Shown: positions 1 to 10,686 of the stretch, one piece after another | How the letters are laid out: each line of letters begins with the position of its first letter | Position numbering within the stretch: position 1 is the first letter of the stretch | Source of the DNA: Anoplopoma fimbria | Taxonomy: Eukaryota > Chordata > Actinopteri > Perciformes > Anoplopomatidae | NCBI RefSeq assembly: GCF_027596085.1 | Contig: NC_072465.1 | Coordinates: forward strand, 21,286,707 to 21,350,706 | DNA length: 64,000 nucleotides | Direction of reading: 5' to 3' | The notes under the pieces: generated by a model | What the model was told of the DNA's origin: nothing | What the model saw: the letters and a program-made list of their open reading frames with translations, nothing else | Database searches by the model: none | Translations under genes and position numbers: made by a program

Positions 1-3000
1 ATGGTGTTTTGTAATGCAGGTGCATTTTCCATCATATATTTTCTGTTTTTTTCCTTTAATTCTCAGGAGAAGTCTGCTTAGATGCCCAGATTCTTTCCTG
101 CAGTTTTGTGGCCTTCTTCTTTACAATTTCAATGTGCAAAAGTCAGCACAAATGGTTCCTCTCCCCTATACAGATACAACACATGAGGTAATGCACCCTG
201 GATAATTTTTTTCAGGTCGTTTTGAAATGATGCTGTTAAACAGTAACTAAGTCTCATTTAAACAGAGTATGTAATAGTCATTGTATGTGTATTGAGCAAA
301 CACCGCTACTGTAATTAGATCATTAACAGAGTAAACCATAATTCAAAACACTTAGAAGCAACCTATTATGTTGAGGTGAAGCGATTAACAATTATGTTGC
401 CATCATTCTCACATGGAAATGTTGTTTAATTGAGGAGACATGTTTGAAAAGATGTGTTAAACGGTTTAGAGATCTATATGCCGGGTAATAAGCATTGAAG
501 CATAATTATATTCGGTGGCTTTATAATGTTAGCATGTGATTAAGACTAGTGTTGCATATTGTGTAAGGAAATAATTTGGTGTTAATTTAGCAAGGCAGTT
601 TGCCTCTCAGTATAGAGCTTGATGAGATCTGCTCATTCAAACTATTGTGAAATATGAATCAAAACAATCCTAAAATAATGTTAATATGAGCATCAATATA
701 AAGCTCTTGCTCTTTGCCCAATGAATGGACACTTCTCAAACTAGTAATTATGGCCTGCTGGGATCACATTAAAAAGACAAGCCAGGTGGAGGCTAGGTTG
801 GCATTTGGGTGTGAATGCATATCGAGAGCTACAGCAGCGGTGTTAGCAGCAGCAAAGAAAGTCTGCCTCCTTGAATAGACCACCCAGTTGGTGATGGCAT
901 CCCACAAAGTCAGCTGACGATTAGCTGCAGCAGAGCACAGCACCACCGTCAGTTATCTGACTAAGGTAGTTCCTCTTAGTTAACATACTTTCTAGTGTTT
1001 TATTATTTTGCCTATGGAAAATATATATAAAGAAATACATTTTCATCATTTTTTCCTTCTGTATTATAACAGGTGTATGCTACACAACCATGAAATACTG
1101 AACAGACTTATTATTCTTGAATGTAAAAGAAAAAGATGGATATTAACAAAATGGTTATAATATTTGCAAAGGCAAAAATCAGTTAAACTAAGAAAATTCA
1201 TGCATGTAGTGGTATGCAGTACAGTACAGTACAGTACAGTGCTCACATTTCTCCTGACTATGCAGATCTTTGTCTGGTTATAATGGTTGGGCAGACAGTC
1301 ACCACCTACACATACAAATGCACACTTATGTGGGTGCGTGGTCAGTTCATCTATGTCTGACTAAATCATCTTGCTGTCTGTAATTCTGTGCATGCATCAT
1401 ATATGCAATAGGTGCATACGTCCTGATAGTTAATTCTATCATAACGTTGGTGTTGACATTTGTACCACTAGCCTTTGCCAACTTACCTCACAGGGGAATT
1501 TAGCTGGCAAAGCACAACTCTGACAGGGAGAAGGGCTACTCTGAATTAACGCATGCCAGCATTTATAACTGAGGTGCTCTTTGAGTAGTGAAGATGGTGC
1601 CAATGTTGGAGCACCTTGGGGGGTTGGCTTTTGATTGTGATACAAGCAGAGTGAGAGGGTAATGGGTACAACAGTATATTGTTGATTTAATAGCTTGTCA
1701 CAGTGACACCAACACTTTCTCCCTAGTTCCCCTAATTCTCTCTGCCCCAGTGTATGTTGTGAGTCTTTCTTTACCGTTACATTATCTGCAACTATCTAGT
1801 TTCCTGCCTCAGTGCATCACATGTTTCAAAATCTGGTACACTTACCTGCACCCATTTTCTAAATTAGCCTTTTGTGCATGGTAAACTGCATACTTGTACT
1901 CTACAGTATGTACTAAATGTTGTTATTCATGTTGTACAGCACTAATTTTAGGGGTATTACAAAATTATACTTCTTGAGCTGTCTACATGAAAGGGTTTGC
2001 ACTTATAAGTTACAGCAAAAAAGTTGTGTACTACCATTTTAACTCTCAAGCTTTAAGAAAAGATGTTCATTGATCGACGTCAATCAAAATGCAACTTCTG
2101 AATGCTACAGCCAATTTAATGAGGCAGCAATAATTCAGAAGATTTGTTCTATTTTCTTTTGTGTTTCCTTAGATCTTCCTGGATTTGTATCACCCCATCC
2201 TCTATTTGTTTAGATTTTTTCATCTGTGAGCTGTGATTTCTTCCTTGTCTATTGTGCATTGCATTGTGGGATGATAGTTCCCATTAACATAAAATGTGTT
2301 GAAATCTCTGAAAGAGTCCCATATCTAAGAAAGAAACTCTTTTGCCTCTTTTTTCTGAGTTTCCAAAGGCGCGACAACTTTAAATCATGAACATCAGTAA
2401 AATTACATCAAAATGTATGCAGAAAAACACCACCATTTACAAAGCTCTATTACGAAGCACTTATGTACAGTCCCATACCTTTTCTTTACAAGTGCATTGA
2501 ACCAATCAATAATTTCAAGGGTCTGAAATTCAATTTTTATAATCCTCACCCTCAGTTCGAAATGACCAACTCCCTATTGAATCCCTATTGAATCTCCCAC
2601 ATGTGACCTGGGTTGTAGTCATTCATGTGTCTCATCTCAAAAACATGGAGTCACCAGATGCTACCATCCACCTGCCAGCAAGGAAACACATTCACTTGAT
2701 CTGCCCAAAATCCCACCAACATCTGCAAACACACAGAAAACTAAGCTCTATGAATCATTAGTGCATCAAGGATGATTTTAATAAAATATCATGCCTACTG
2801 ATGAATGGATGGCACCAAGTGTAATACATTAATGCCCAATTGATTGAGTATGTGATATACACTTAACATTATGTTTAATTGATCTGTACAAAGTTTTAAT
2901 TTAGGCATAATTCTGCCACTTTCATGTCCCTTCAGCTGAATCAGAGCTCTTCAAAACTGTATGATTTGAGAATTGAATTGTCTAGTACACTTTTCTGAAA

Positions 3001-3704
3001 ATTGCCATCTACTTACAATCTTATAATCACAATCCTAATATAAAAATAAGGCAGCGCCACCACTAAAATCTAAAAGCCAAGTATGTAACTTGCTATCAAC
3101 TGATAATTTAATGACAGGTCTTATACAATAGGTCTAAAGAGGACTAGCAAAATTGAAGAAAACAACAAAGCCTAAGTCTATATTTTCAAAATCTGTTTCA
3201 TCTTCATCCTTTGCTCCTTAGAGGCCAAATGTGTGAACTTGCTGGACTCATTTGGGATGCAGGTCTACAATTCTGTGTGGGTTTGAGAGTGAGTGATTCA
3301 TGAGAAGCTTTAGAGAGCATGATACTGTCCTGGCATGATATGGAATTCCATTTCAACTTTTCCATGAGCCACTGCTTCAGGGGTTGGAGAGAGGTGAAAA
3401 GTGTTGCTGTGGCAATTGTCCTATACCCCTGCCATTTTGACAAAGACTGTCTCCTACTTAACAGAACAGAGTATTTTCCAGTTCCTTTTTTCTTTTTCAA
3501 GAACAATGTGTTGTGCTTCAGTTTGGGCACTATACTTAAAGGAAGAGACAATATAGCAAGCTGAATCTCTCCCATCGGGTAGGAGCTAGAAACATAATTG
3601 GTGGCATCCAAAAAGTTCTTAAATCAAGCATGATCTGATGAATAGCCCTATCCACACTTCACCTACTGTTCAGTTTCCCATTGGGCCTTTCAATACAATG
3701 TAAA
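1..3704. other. AT-rich non-coding DNA, no gene recognised
   Basis: Open frames here are short (the longest, 135 codons on the minus strand at 3204-3611, has no family signature that I recognise). I see no splice-flanked exon, RNA gene or intact mobile element. The only internal structure is a short ACAGT microsatellite near 1217 and a doubled 'ccctattgaat' near 2573. Confidence 0.6.
1217..1240. repeat. (ACAGT)n pentanucleotide microsatellite
   Basis: About five perfect copies of the pentamer ACAGT are visible directly in the sequence. It is a short simple repeat with no sign of function. Confidence 0.9.
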
Positions 3705-3764
3705 AGTTTTCATAGGAACTTGACAAAATAAGTTTTCATAGGAACTTGACAAAATAAGTTTTCA
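3705..3764. repeat. 26-bp tandem repeat, about 2.3 copies
   Basis: The 26-base unit that begins agttttcataggaacttgac occurs at 3705-3730 and is repeated without change at 3731-3756. An eight-base start of a third copy follows. The identity of the copies suggests a recent slippage or unequal-exchange event. Confidence 0.9.
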
Positions 3765-3909
3765 ATCAGTAGTTAAAATATTGGCAGTAATGTGGCTTCT
3801 AGAAAAAAATAATATGTATATTTAATTCGTCAACTTGCTTCATACCATGGTTTTCCAGCACATAGTCTCAACTTGCAATGAGCAGGACCATGACATCATT
3901 TTACAGGAT

Positions 3910-4029
3910 GATGTTTAGATTATAAAACTGAATTGTAAAATGATTGATGACATTTTGCAAGGACAAGGAAGAAACAGACAACAGGTAGATGTTTAGATTA
4001 TAAAACTGAATTGTAAAATGATTGATGAC
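3910..4029. repeat. 42-bp direct repeat (78-bp period, 1.5 copies)
   Basis: A 42-base segment beginning gatgtttagattataaaac is present at 3910-3951 and again, identical by eye, at 3988-4029, with 36 bases between them. This is a 78-bp tandem duplication of which only part of the second unit is present. It ends about 40 bases before a (CA)n tract and makes the minus-strand open frame at this place an artefact. Confidence 0.85.
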
Positions 4030-4064
4030 TAAATACAAACAAATATATTCTGTTTCCCTTGAGT

Positions 4065-4067
<3 letters not shown>

Positions 4068-4115
<48 letters not shown>
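4068..4115. repeat. (CA)n microsatellite
   Basis: About 24 uninterrupted CA units are visible. It is a simple dinucleotide repeat of the kind that is frequent in teleost genomes. Confidence 0.97.
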
Positions 4116-4117
<2 letters not shown>

Positions 4118-6880
4118 GATAATCTCTGAAGAAATGACAAACACATTATAAGTACATGTCTGAAAGGTGTTAATGAAGGCTCAACAAGTTGCGAATAAGT
4201 TTGTTTGAAGAATCTTGCTGCAAAGGACACTTCATTATTTTTGTCTTGCATGACAACTGTTCATTGTTGCTCTCAGCCTAGTGAAGGTTTCCTGTAATAT
4301 CGCCTGGACAATTTATACTGCCATGACAACATACATTTATAGGTAATCAATCAACCTTTGTTTTACTACACAAAGCCTGTCTTGAGGGTTATGGAAATCT
4401 AACAATGATGCCGTCCTTGCAGAGAGTTCTTTCTTTCCTCAGCAGATACATAAATAAAGAATTGTTTTTCTTCTAACAAAACAACAACTCTATTTCATGT
4501 AAATGCCACATCAACTAGGATTACCGATTCTCTCTGTAGCGCAGTCTTGACACAACTGAAACAAATTTGCTTTATATTGAGGGATGCTTCACTTTACTTT
4601 TTCCTACAAATTCACAGCCAAAAAAATTGTGTTAGAAATCATCATCTTTAATCCTTCATCATTAAATCCCAATTGTTTGCAAATTTAAAATAATTAAGTG
4701 GTAAATTGGAAGTGATAAATTTACATTCTGTCTGCTACTTCGTCTAAATCACACAGGTCTGATAATCAAGACAATTCAGAGACAGTGAAATCATTGCCAA
4801 TTTTTTAATTGACCTTGTCACTCATAAATAAATATTCTCTAAATACAAATATTTGATTGCCCATTTTCTTCATTTTCACCCAATGAAGAATTCTACTTGC
4901 ACTTGGGTACTTATTTTGTGGTGGACTTTTTAAAGCTGTCTAATTCATGTCAAGTTTTGTATAGGATTGGATATATAGCCAATAACCACAGGTTCTTACT
5001 CATAGAGGCTCTGACCTCTAGTTGATTCTATGGGTATTACTCTCCTCCAATCCCAAGCACCCACAAAAAAATTGCATAATTGAGCCAGCCAATCAGTATG
5101 CGACTACACGGATATATGCCCAACAGTATATGAGGCAACACACACCGCTGTATGCCATACAAAATCTCTTGCCCATTGGCTCGATTTTCTCATTTTCACA
5201 GATGGAGTCACAGTTTCAACACCCTCTTTGACGGCTGCTTTGAGTGCCTCGGTACAGACTACGCAGAGAGCGGTGGAATCATATCTGTTGCTTTGATGCA
5301 GTGCTTGAATTTGGGTATGTTTCCTGTTTCGCTGGTGGCCCCGCCCCACCGCCTCAGACTGACATTTTGGACTGTAGTATCTGCCTTCTACCATACCTCT
5401 AGGCTAGGCCTGCTTGTCCTGAGTTGCCGGCTACGTTTATGCACATTTTCAGTTAGCAAATGCATGCTTGTGGTAGTTGAAGAGTACTACCTAAAGAGTC
5501 TTATAGAGCAGGGTTTACAGTATTGTAAACTTTGTTTTGGTCTACAAAATAATTCTAAGTCACCTGGGCAGACATCTACATTACTGTACTAATTTTACCA
5601 AAGATAATGGGGAAAACTCTTCTCCCAGCCTACAAGGAATGAGTTGGTGAAATGAAACTTATGCACAGCTTTGCTGATGACCCCTTGGGTGTACTTGAAA
5701 GACTATAGAGAAAGCTAAAGTTCTTCTGGGATGTAGGCTACTGTTTATGTATGCAACGACTGTATTTATTTCTATTCACTTTGTCCCCAATGGCAATTCT
5801 ATAGGCCTACAGTATGAGCTATACAGAATTGGAGACACAGCAAGCAACATTACCAATGCTATCTTCATACAGAGTGTTTATCCAATTGGAACAAGATGCT
5901 GTATTTTGCTGGGACACATGAAATTCTAAATGTTTAGGGACCAAACAAAACACAGTGGTATTTTGTCATTTGGCTTTCCTATCAAGCCACAGTGGTTGTG
6001 TCATGGCATCCAGCAGCTTGGCATGATCTATAGCTTGGAATATATGCACAAGGGGGAAGTCTTGTTTGTGTGCTGGTGTGTTTAATGACTGTTTCAAAAA
6101 CCTAGTGAGTAATAATTCAGGTGTGGTGGCATGTGTGGTCAGAATTTCCACATCTCTACCAGTGTACCAAGCACTATTAGAAATGGATTTCACTCTAAAG
6201 AGCCCAATTGCAAGATGAGTGTCTTTTTTCATTTGAATCAAAATGGAAATGAGGAGTGATGACCTTCAATAGCCTGCTCGAATCAACCGAAACAAGCTCA
6301 ATTTCAGGTATTGTAGACGAATGAATCTCATCTCAACAGGGGTTTCTGTGTGGTCCAGAGCATAATTCAAACTGAGATGAAAGTGAGCTGTTTACATTTT
6401 TCACTTGTAAATGATGCACCCTTGCCTTTGTGTCTCGGTAACAACATTTCTCACAGAGAATCAGGAAGTCTATGGAACACATTCAGAAGTTCATTCTAAT
6501 TAATATTGTTGAATATGTTTTATGCTAGAAAGCAGCTAAAAGAGAATATAATTTCACTACACTATTGATTCTTGGGACCTTGACACCTTGCATCACAAGA
6601 CATATGAAAGGTTGGTCAAACTCATTTTAGGTTTACCCGATTTAATTTTCTAAATCACAAAGTAAACATGTCTAGTTAAGTCAAGAATGTATTAAATGTA
6701 TACACAAGAAATGAGAAAAGGAATGTCAACCTTCTTTTTCCATGGTTTTAAATGTTAGTACAACATAATTGGAAAATTCCAATGATCAAAGAACTAGTTC
6801 TGTACCAAAGATAAAAGAGTAATGATTTGAGAAAGGATCTCTGCATTAATTTCACACATTCATATAATACGAACTATGAA
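4116..6880. other. Non-coding DNA, no gene recognised
   Basis: No convincing exon, RNA gene or complete transposon was found. A GC-richer island at about 5120-5400 has open frames on both strands (146 codons plus, 96 codons minus), which is typical of a repeat or GC-rich patch rather than proof of a gene. A 91-codon minus-strand frame at 5966-6241 also lacks any motif that I recognise. Confidence 0.5.
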
Positions 6881-7056
6881 ATGTTTTACTACATTTTTAT
6901 GGTAAACTATACGTTGACATTTTGTATGACATATTGTTATGGAAACACAATACTATGACTGTTTGAATTAAAACTATAATAATTATTTTGTATGACATAT
7001 TAAACTATGCTATATCCATGGCCTAATATACTATGACATTTTTTATGAAATACCAT

Positions 7057-7681
7057 TGTCACAGTTCTTCCTCAATACTGTCAGTAGCTCCATCCTCCCT
7101 GTCACTCTGTCTCACTCACCTAATTGGCTCACTCTGTTCACCTGCCTGTCACTCTCTCTCTCAGTTCACTCCGGCCACTCCCAGTTCCACTTCCAGCTCA
7201 CAGCCCAGCCCCTCTCTCTCACCACACTCTCCCTCACTCACCTAATCAGCCTCATGCAGTGCACCTGTCTGCCACGCCCACCTCATCAGCACCATCCCTC
7301 TCACCTGCTCACTCTGCTGCACCTACACCCTGCAGTATTTAAACCCCAGTCAGTCACACACTCGCTGCCAGATTGTTTGTTGTATTCATGCTACACTTTC
7401 CAGCAATTTCCAGTGGACTGATTTCCCGTTGCCGACCCTGCCTGTTTGGACTTCCCTGCCTTGCCTGTGCCCCGGTTAACCGACTCAGCCTTCTGTCCCC
7501 GACCACGAGATTAACTTCCGCTTCCTCTGGTTTCCGTCTGCCTGATCCCTTGCCTGTTTCCCACTGTGAGTCATATCCTGCCTGCCTGTCTGCCTGCTGT
7601 GTTCTCGGCTTCAAATAAAGCTCCAGAACTTTATCTGTCTCCTCGTCGTACTGCTCTTGGGTCCACACACCAACCGTGACA
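7057..7681 (+). mobile_element. Solo LTR of an LTR retrotransposon (Gypsy-like, tentative)
   Basis: The element is 625 bp. It starts TGTCACAG and ends CCGTGACA, so the termini form the inverted repeat TGTCAC/GTGACA and have canonical TG...CA ends. It is flanked on both sides by ACCAT (7052-7056 and 7682-7686), a perfect 5-bp target site duplication. Inside, a TATA-like TATTTAA lies at 7337-7343 and a polyadenylation signal AATAAA at 7614-7619, in the order expected of U3-R-U5 on the plus strand. The sequence is C-rich and GC-richer than the AT-rich array around it. No internal coding region is present, so this is a solo LTR left by LTR-LTR recombination. The TGTCAC termini and the 'gctcttgggtcc' block near the end resemble fish Gypsy LTRs as I remember them. 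The family call is inference. The TSD and termini are seen directly. Confidence 0.88.
7614..7619 (+). promoter_or_regulatory. Polyadenylation signal AATAAA in solo LTR
   Basis: AATAAA lies 62 bases before the 3' end of the LTR, the usual place for the R-region polyadenylation signal. Together with the upstream TATTTAA it sets the plus-strand orientation of the element. Confidence 0.65.
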
Positions 7682-8866
7682 ACCATAGAATGATATGGCA
7701 TACTAAAATATGATTTTTTTTTATTTTCTCATGATGTACTATTTCAAATTTTCATAGCATACCTTACTGTGACTTCTTACTTTCTTACTACTATACTTGG
7801 ACATTTTATTACAAGATATAGAATAACATTTTTTATGACATTTTAATGGCATTCAGTACAATGACTTATCATGAAATTGCTAAGTCATATTGAAGCATAA
7901 CATTTAGGGGTTTTATTGTTATTCATGTTTATTGATATACATGACTATTTTATGGCATTTTCAGGACAATTTCTTCTTTGTGTAATATACTACAAAGTGC
8001 TTTTTTCCACTTCTTTATCACCTATTTACTGTCTTTATCAGACTTTTATGAAATTTGTAATGCAAACTGTAGAAAAACAACTTTATATTACCCAGTTTTA
8101 GTATTATGAAATTCTATCTTTACATTTTTTTGTATACTTCATCACTATCTTATCCTACATACCATTGTATGAGTTTTATGATGACAGATTATTTTATGAC
8201 TTTTTTGATGAAATATTAATATTATGGCATACTAATCTTTGATATATTTTATAGCTCACATACTTTATGATATTTAATAATAATAATTTATTTTCAGCAG
8301 ACATTTTGATGACATGTTTATGATACACTATATTTTACATTTCTGATTGCATATGATACCGGGACTTTTTATGACATACATATGATTTTTTTTAAGGGCA
8401 TACTATTGTATGTATTATATGGATTTGGAATGACATGCTATAAGATTACTTTTTATTACATTGTTTTTTTTAACAAAATTAATATTATTAAAATGTATAT
8501 AATATATAATGATATTTGATGGCATACTTTTCTATGACATTTCTTATGTCATACCATAATGGGACTTTTTCATGACAAGCCTTATTATGATGTATTTGTG
8601 TCTTTTTCAGGATACAGTATATTTGACCTTTATTTGGGCCTTTTTATGTCAAACTATATTAAAGTTTTTAAAGTGGTAATCTGTTCATATACTTAATTTT
8701 ACATGGCATACATTATCATGCCATAAATGATGACATACTATATTATTATATGTATTATATACTATGCTTTGACTTTAATATTATTATCTTATATTGCAAA
8801 ATGTTATATAAACCTCCAATTTTAGGGCATACTTTACTATCGATTTCTATGGCATATTGTTTTTTT

Positions 8867-8905
8867 ATGGCATACTATACTATGACATATAGTATAGTAG
8901 GCCAT
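8867..8905. repeat. Near-perfect 39-bp palindrome inside AT-rich array
   Basis: ATGGCATACTATACTAT (8867-8883) is followed by a 5-base spacer and then by its reverse complement with a single mismatch (8889-8905). It could extrude as a hairpin. It is made of the same words as the surrounding array, so it probably arose by juxtaposition of two inverted units. Confidence 0.85.
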
Positions 8906-9880
8906 ACAATAGTATGACTTTTGTATGCCATTTAATGACATGCTATGTTATTATTTGGGCTTTAACTTTTTGTATGATACCTATTGTGACAAACAATACT
9001 TTTCCATTTTGTATGACTTTTCATGACATACCATACTTAAATGTTAATGACATTTTATACTATGACATATTTGTGATTGTTTTTAGGATATAATAATAAC
9101 ATTAATGACATGTTATATGACATAAAAAAGTATTAAATTCAATTAGTATAGTCCAAAATGATATATCACAAATATCCCTTAGATGGCTTTTCAATCTGTA
9201 CATCATAAAACATCCTCTGTCCAAGGGCCCTCACATCGGTACAGGAACACTGGAAGCTGGATGTGTTTGATAACTGAATGCTCCCACCCTACTTTTTGAG
9301 ACTCTAGGAACCAAAAGTAACCCTGCTTTCAGGTAGTAGTTCATTACATACTAAATCATTCTATCACTTTTTTATGATATACTATATTATGACATTTTGT
9401 ATAACAAAATATATATTATATTTAATGGCATATTGTGCAGTTACTTAATATTTTTCTATGGTATACTATGCTTTGAATTTGTTTATGGCATACAAGTCTA
9501 TCACATATTTATAACTTTACTCTGACATTTTCATGTCGTACTTTATTTTTATTACCTTCTATTCTATGACTCATGTTATATTATTATTTGTTATGGCATA
9601 GTATTTTATGACATTGGCATAACATGACTTTTTGTATGACATTTTTTATAACAAATTATATGATTACATTTTTATGAACTTTATGGGCTATTTTCACGAC
9701 AAACTATATTAATTTTAATAATCATAATATAATTATTTTATTGATGGTATGCCATACTTGCTTTTAATTACATTTTTTACGATATTATATATTTTAAAAA
9801 ATACACACATTAACATAATATGACTTCATGACAAACCTTCCCATTACTTTTTTTCTGACTTTTTGTAACATACTATATTG

Positions 9881-9883
<3 letters not shown>

Positions 9884-9921
<38 letters not shown>
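9884..9921. repeat. Poly-T homopolymer, about 38 bases
   Basis: An uninterrupted run of T is seen directly. It may be the reverse-strand poly(A) of a retroposed insert or simple slippage. No retroposon body could be recognised beside it. Confidence 0.95.
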
Positions 9922-9924
<3 letters not shown>

Positions 9925-10059
9925 GTCATTCCAAACAATGATATTTCCTATGTCATTTTTATGACATACTATTGTTTGACTTTTTATGACTGCTGCAACA
10001 ACTACTACTACCAACCTTACTATGCAGCGGACATCCACAGAATTCTCTTGATAAAAATG

Positions 10060-10366
10060 CGGGGGCGGCTGTGGCTGTGGCGTAGTGGAGAGCAAGGTAG
10101 TTCTCCAATCAGAGGGTCGGTGGTTCGATACCCGGCTTCAGCAGTCGATGTGTCCTTGGGCAAGACACTTAACCCCAAGTTGCTCCTGAAGGCTTGCCAT
10201 CGGTGTGGACTGGATGTTGCATGAATGTTAGTTAGAGTCTGATGGTGGCACCTTGCATGGTAGCCTGTCATCAGTGTGTGAATGGGTGAATGATATGTAA
10301 TATACTACTGATTGTAAGTCGCTTTGGATAAAAGCGTCTGCTAAATGACTGTAATGTAATGTAATG
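10060..10366 (+). mobile_element. tRNA-derived SINE with LINE-type 3' tail
   Basis: The 5' part is tRNA-like. An A-box-like 'tggcgtagtgg' lies near 10078, and a clear RNA polymerase III B box, GGTTCGATACC, lies at 10122-10132. The 3' part contains 'gctttggataaaagcgtctg' followed by 'ctaaatgactgtaatg' and a short GTAAT repeat tail. This tail is shared by several fish SINEs and their partner LINEs of the CR1/L2 group (recalled knowledge). The element is flanked by TAAAAATG at 10052-10059 and 10367-10374, an 8-bp target duplication that supports retroposition by target-primed insertion. It lies just outside the AT-rich array. The boundaries are good. The exact named family cannot be fixed without a repeat library. 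Confidence 0.85.
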
Positions 10367-10473
10367 TAAAAATGAAATGTTTATAACACAATCTGAACTA
10401 ATGCACTTCTTTCAGGAACTGCTTTCACAACACACAGGGCACTAGGTGGTCAGACTCTCAATTTATACAGCAG

Positions 10474-10686
10474 TTTGTGGCTCAGGAGTTAGAGCGGGTG
10501 GTCCACTAATGGGAAGATTGGAGGTTCAATCCCAAAATTGCTCCCCAAAGGCTGTGCCATCAGTGTGTAAGTGTATGTGAATGAGCAGGCCCTGCTAATG
10601 TATGAATCTGTGTGAATGTTTGAAAGTTGTCTCTAGCCTGAAGACAAGAAAGGCGCTAATGCAGTCCATTTACCATTTACCATTTC
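10474..10686 (+). mobile_element. Second tRNA-derived SINE (AFC-like)
   Basis: The head 'tgtggctcaggagttagagc' resembles a tRNA A-box region, and GGTTCAATCCC at 10523-10533 is a B box. The body contains 'ctgtgccatcagtgtgtaag' and ends in 'atgcagtccatttaccattt' with a doubled 'accattt' tail. That end is typical of the AFC/related percomorph SINEs as I recall them. It is a different family from the SINE about 110 bp upstream. The body is shorter than full-length relatives and no certain target duplication is visible, so internal deletion is likely. Confidence 0.75.

Larger units (their letters stand above)
6885..10010. repeat. Degenerate AT-rich tandem array ('tatgacatactat' family)
   Basis: Variants of 'tttatggcatactatactatgacatttt' recur dozens of times over about 3 kb. 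The recurring words are tatgacat, ggcatact, catactat and actatgac. Copies are heavily diverged and spaced irregularly, roughly every 20 to 60 bases, so no exact period is visible by eye. Both orientations of the core occur, which produces local palindromes such as the one at 8867-8905. A solo LTR (7057-7681), a poly-T run (9884-9921) and a repeat-free island (about 9180-9345) interrupt it. It is best described as an old satellite or minisatellite-like array. Alternatively it could be decayed palindromic DNA transposons piled together. The limits are approximate. Confidence 0.6.

Noticed and set aside
3204..3611. 135-codon minus-strand frame with an 81-codon frame on the opposite strand
   Set aside because: No domain, signal or splice context that I recognise. 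Open frames of this size occur by chance in a 64-kb window. It could be a decayed transposon piece but I cannot name one.
5966..6241. 91-codon minus-strand frame
   Set aside because: The translation looks protein-like but has no motif, no flanking splice signals that I trust and no neighbour to support it.
7056..7701. Serine/proline-rich frames of 70-121 codons
   Set aside because: They lie inside the non-coding solo LTR, whose C-rich sequence gives open frames without meaning.
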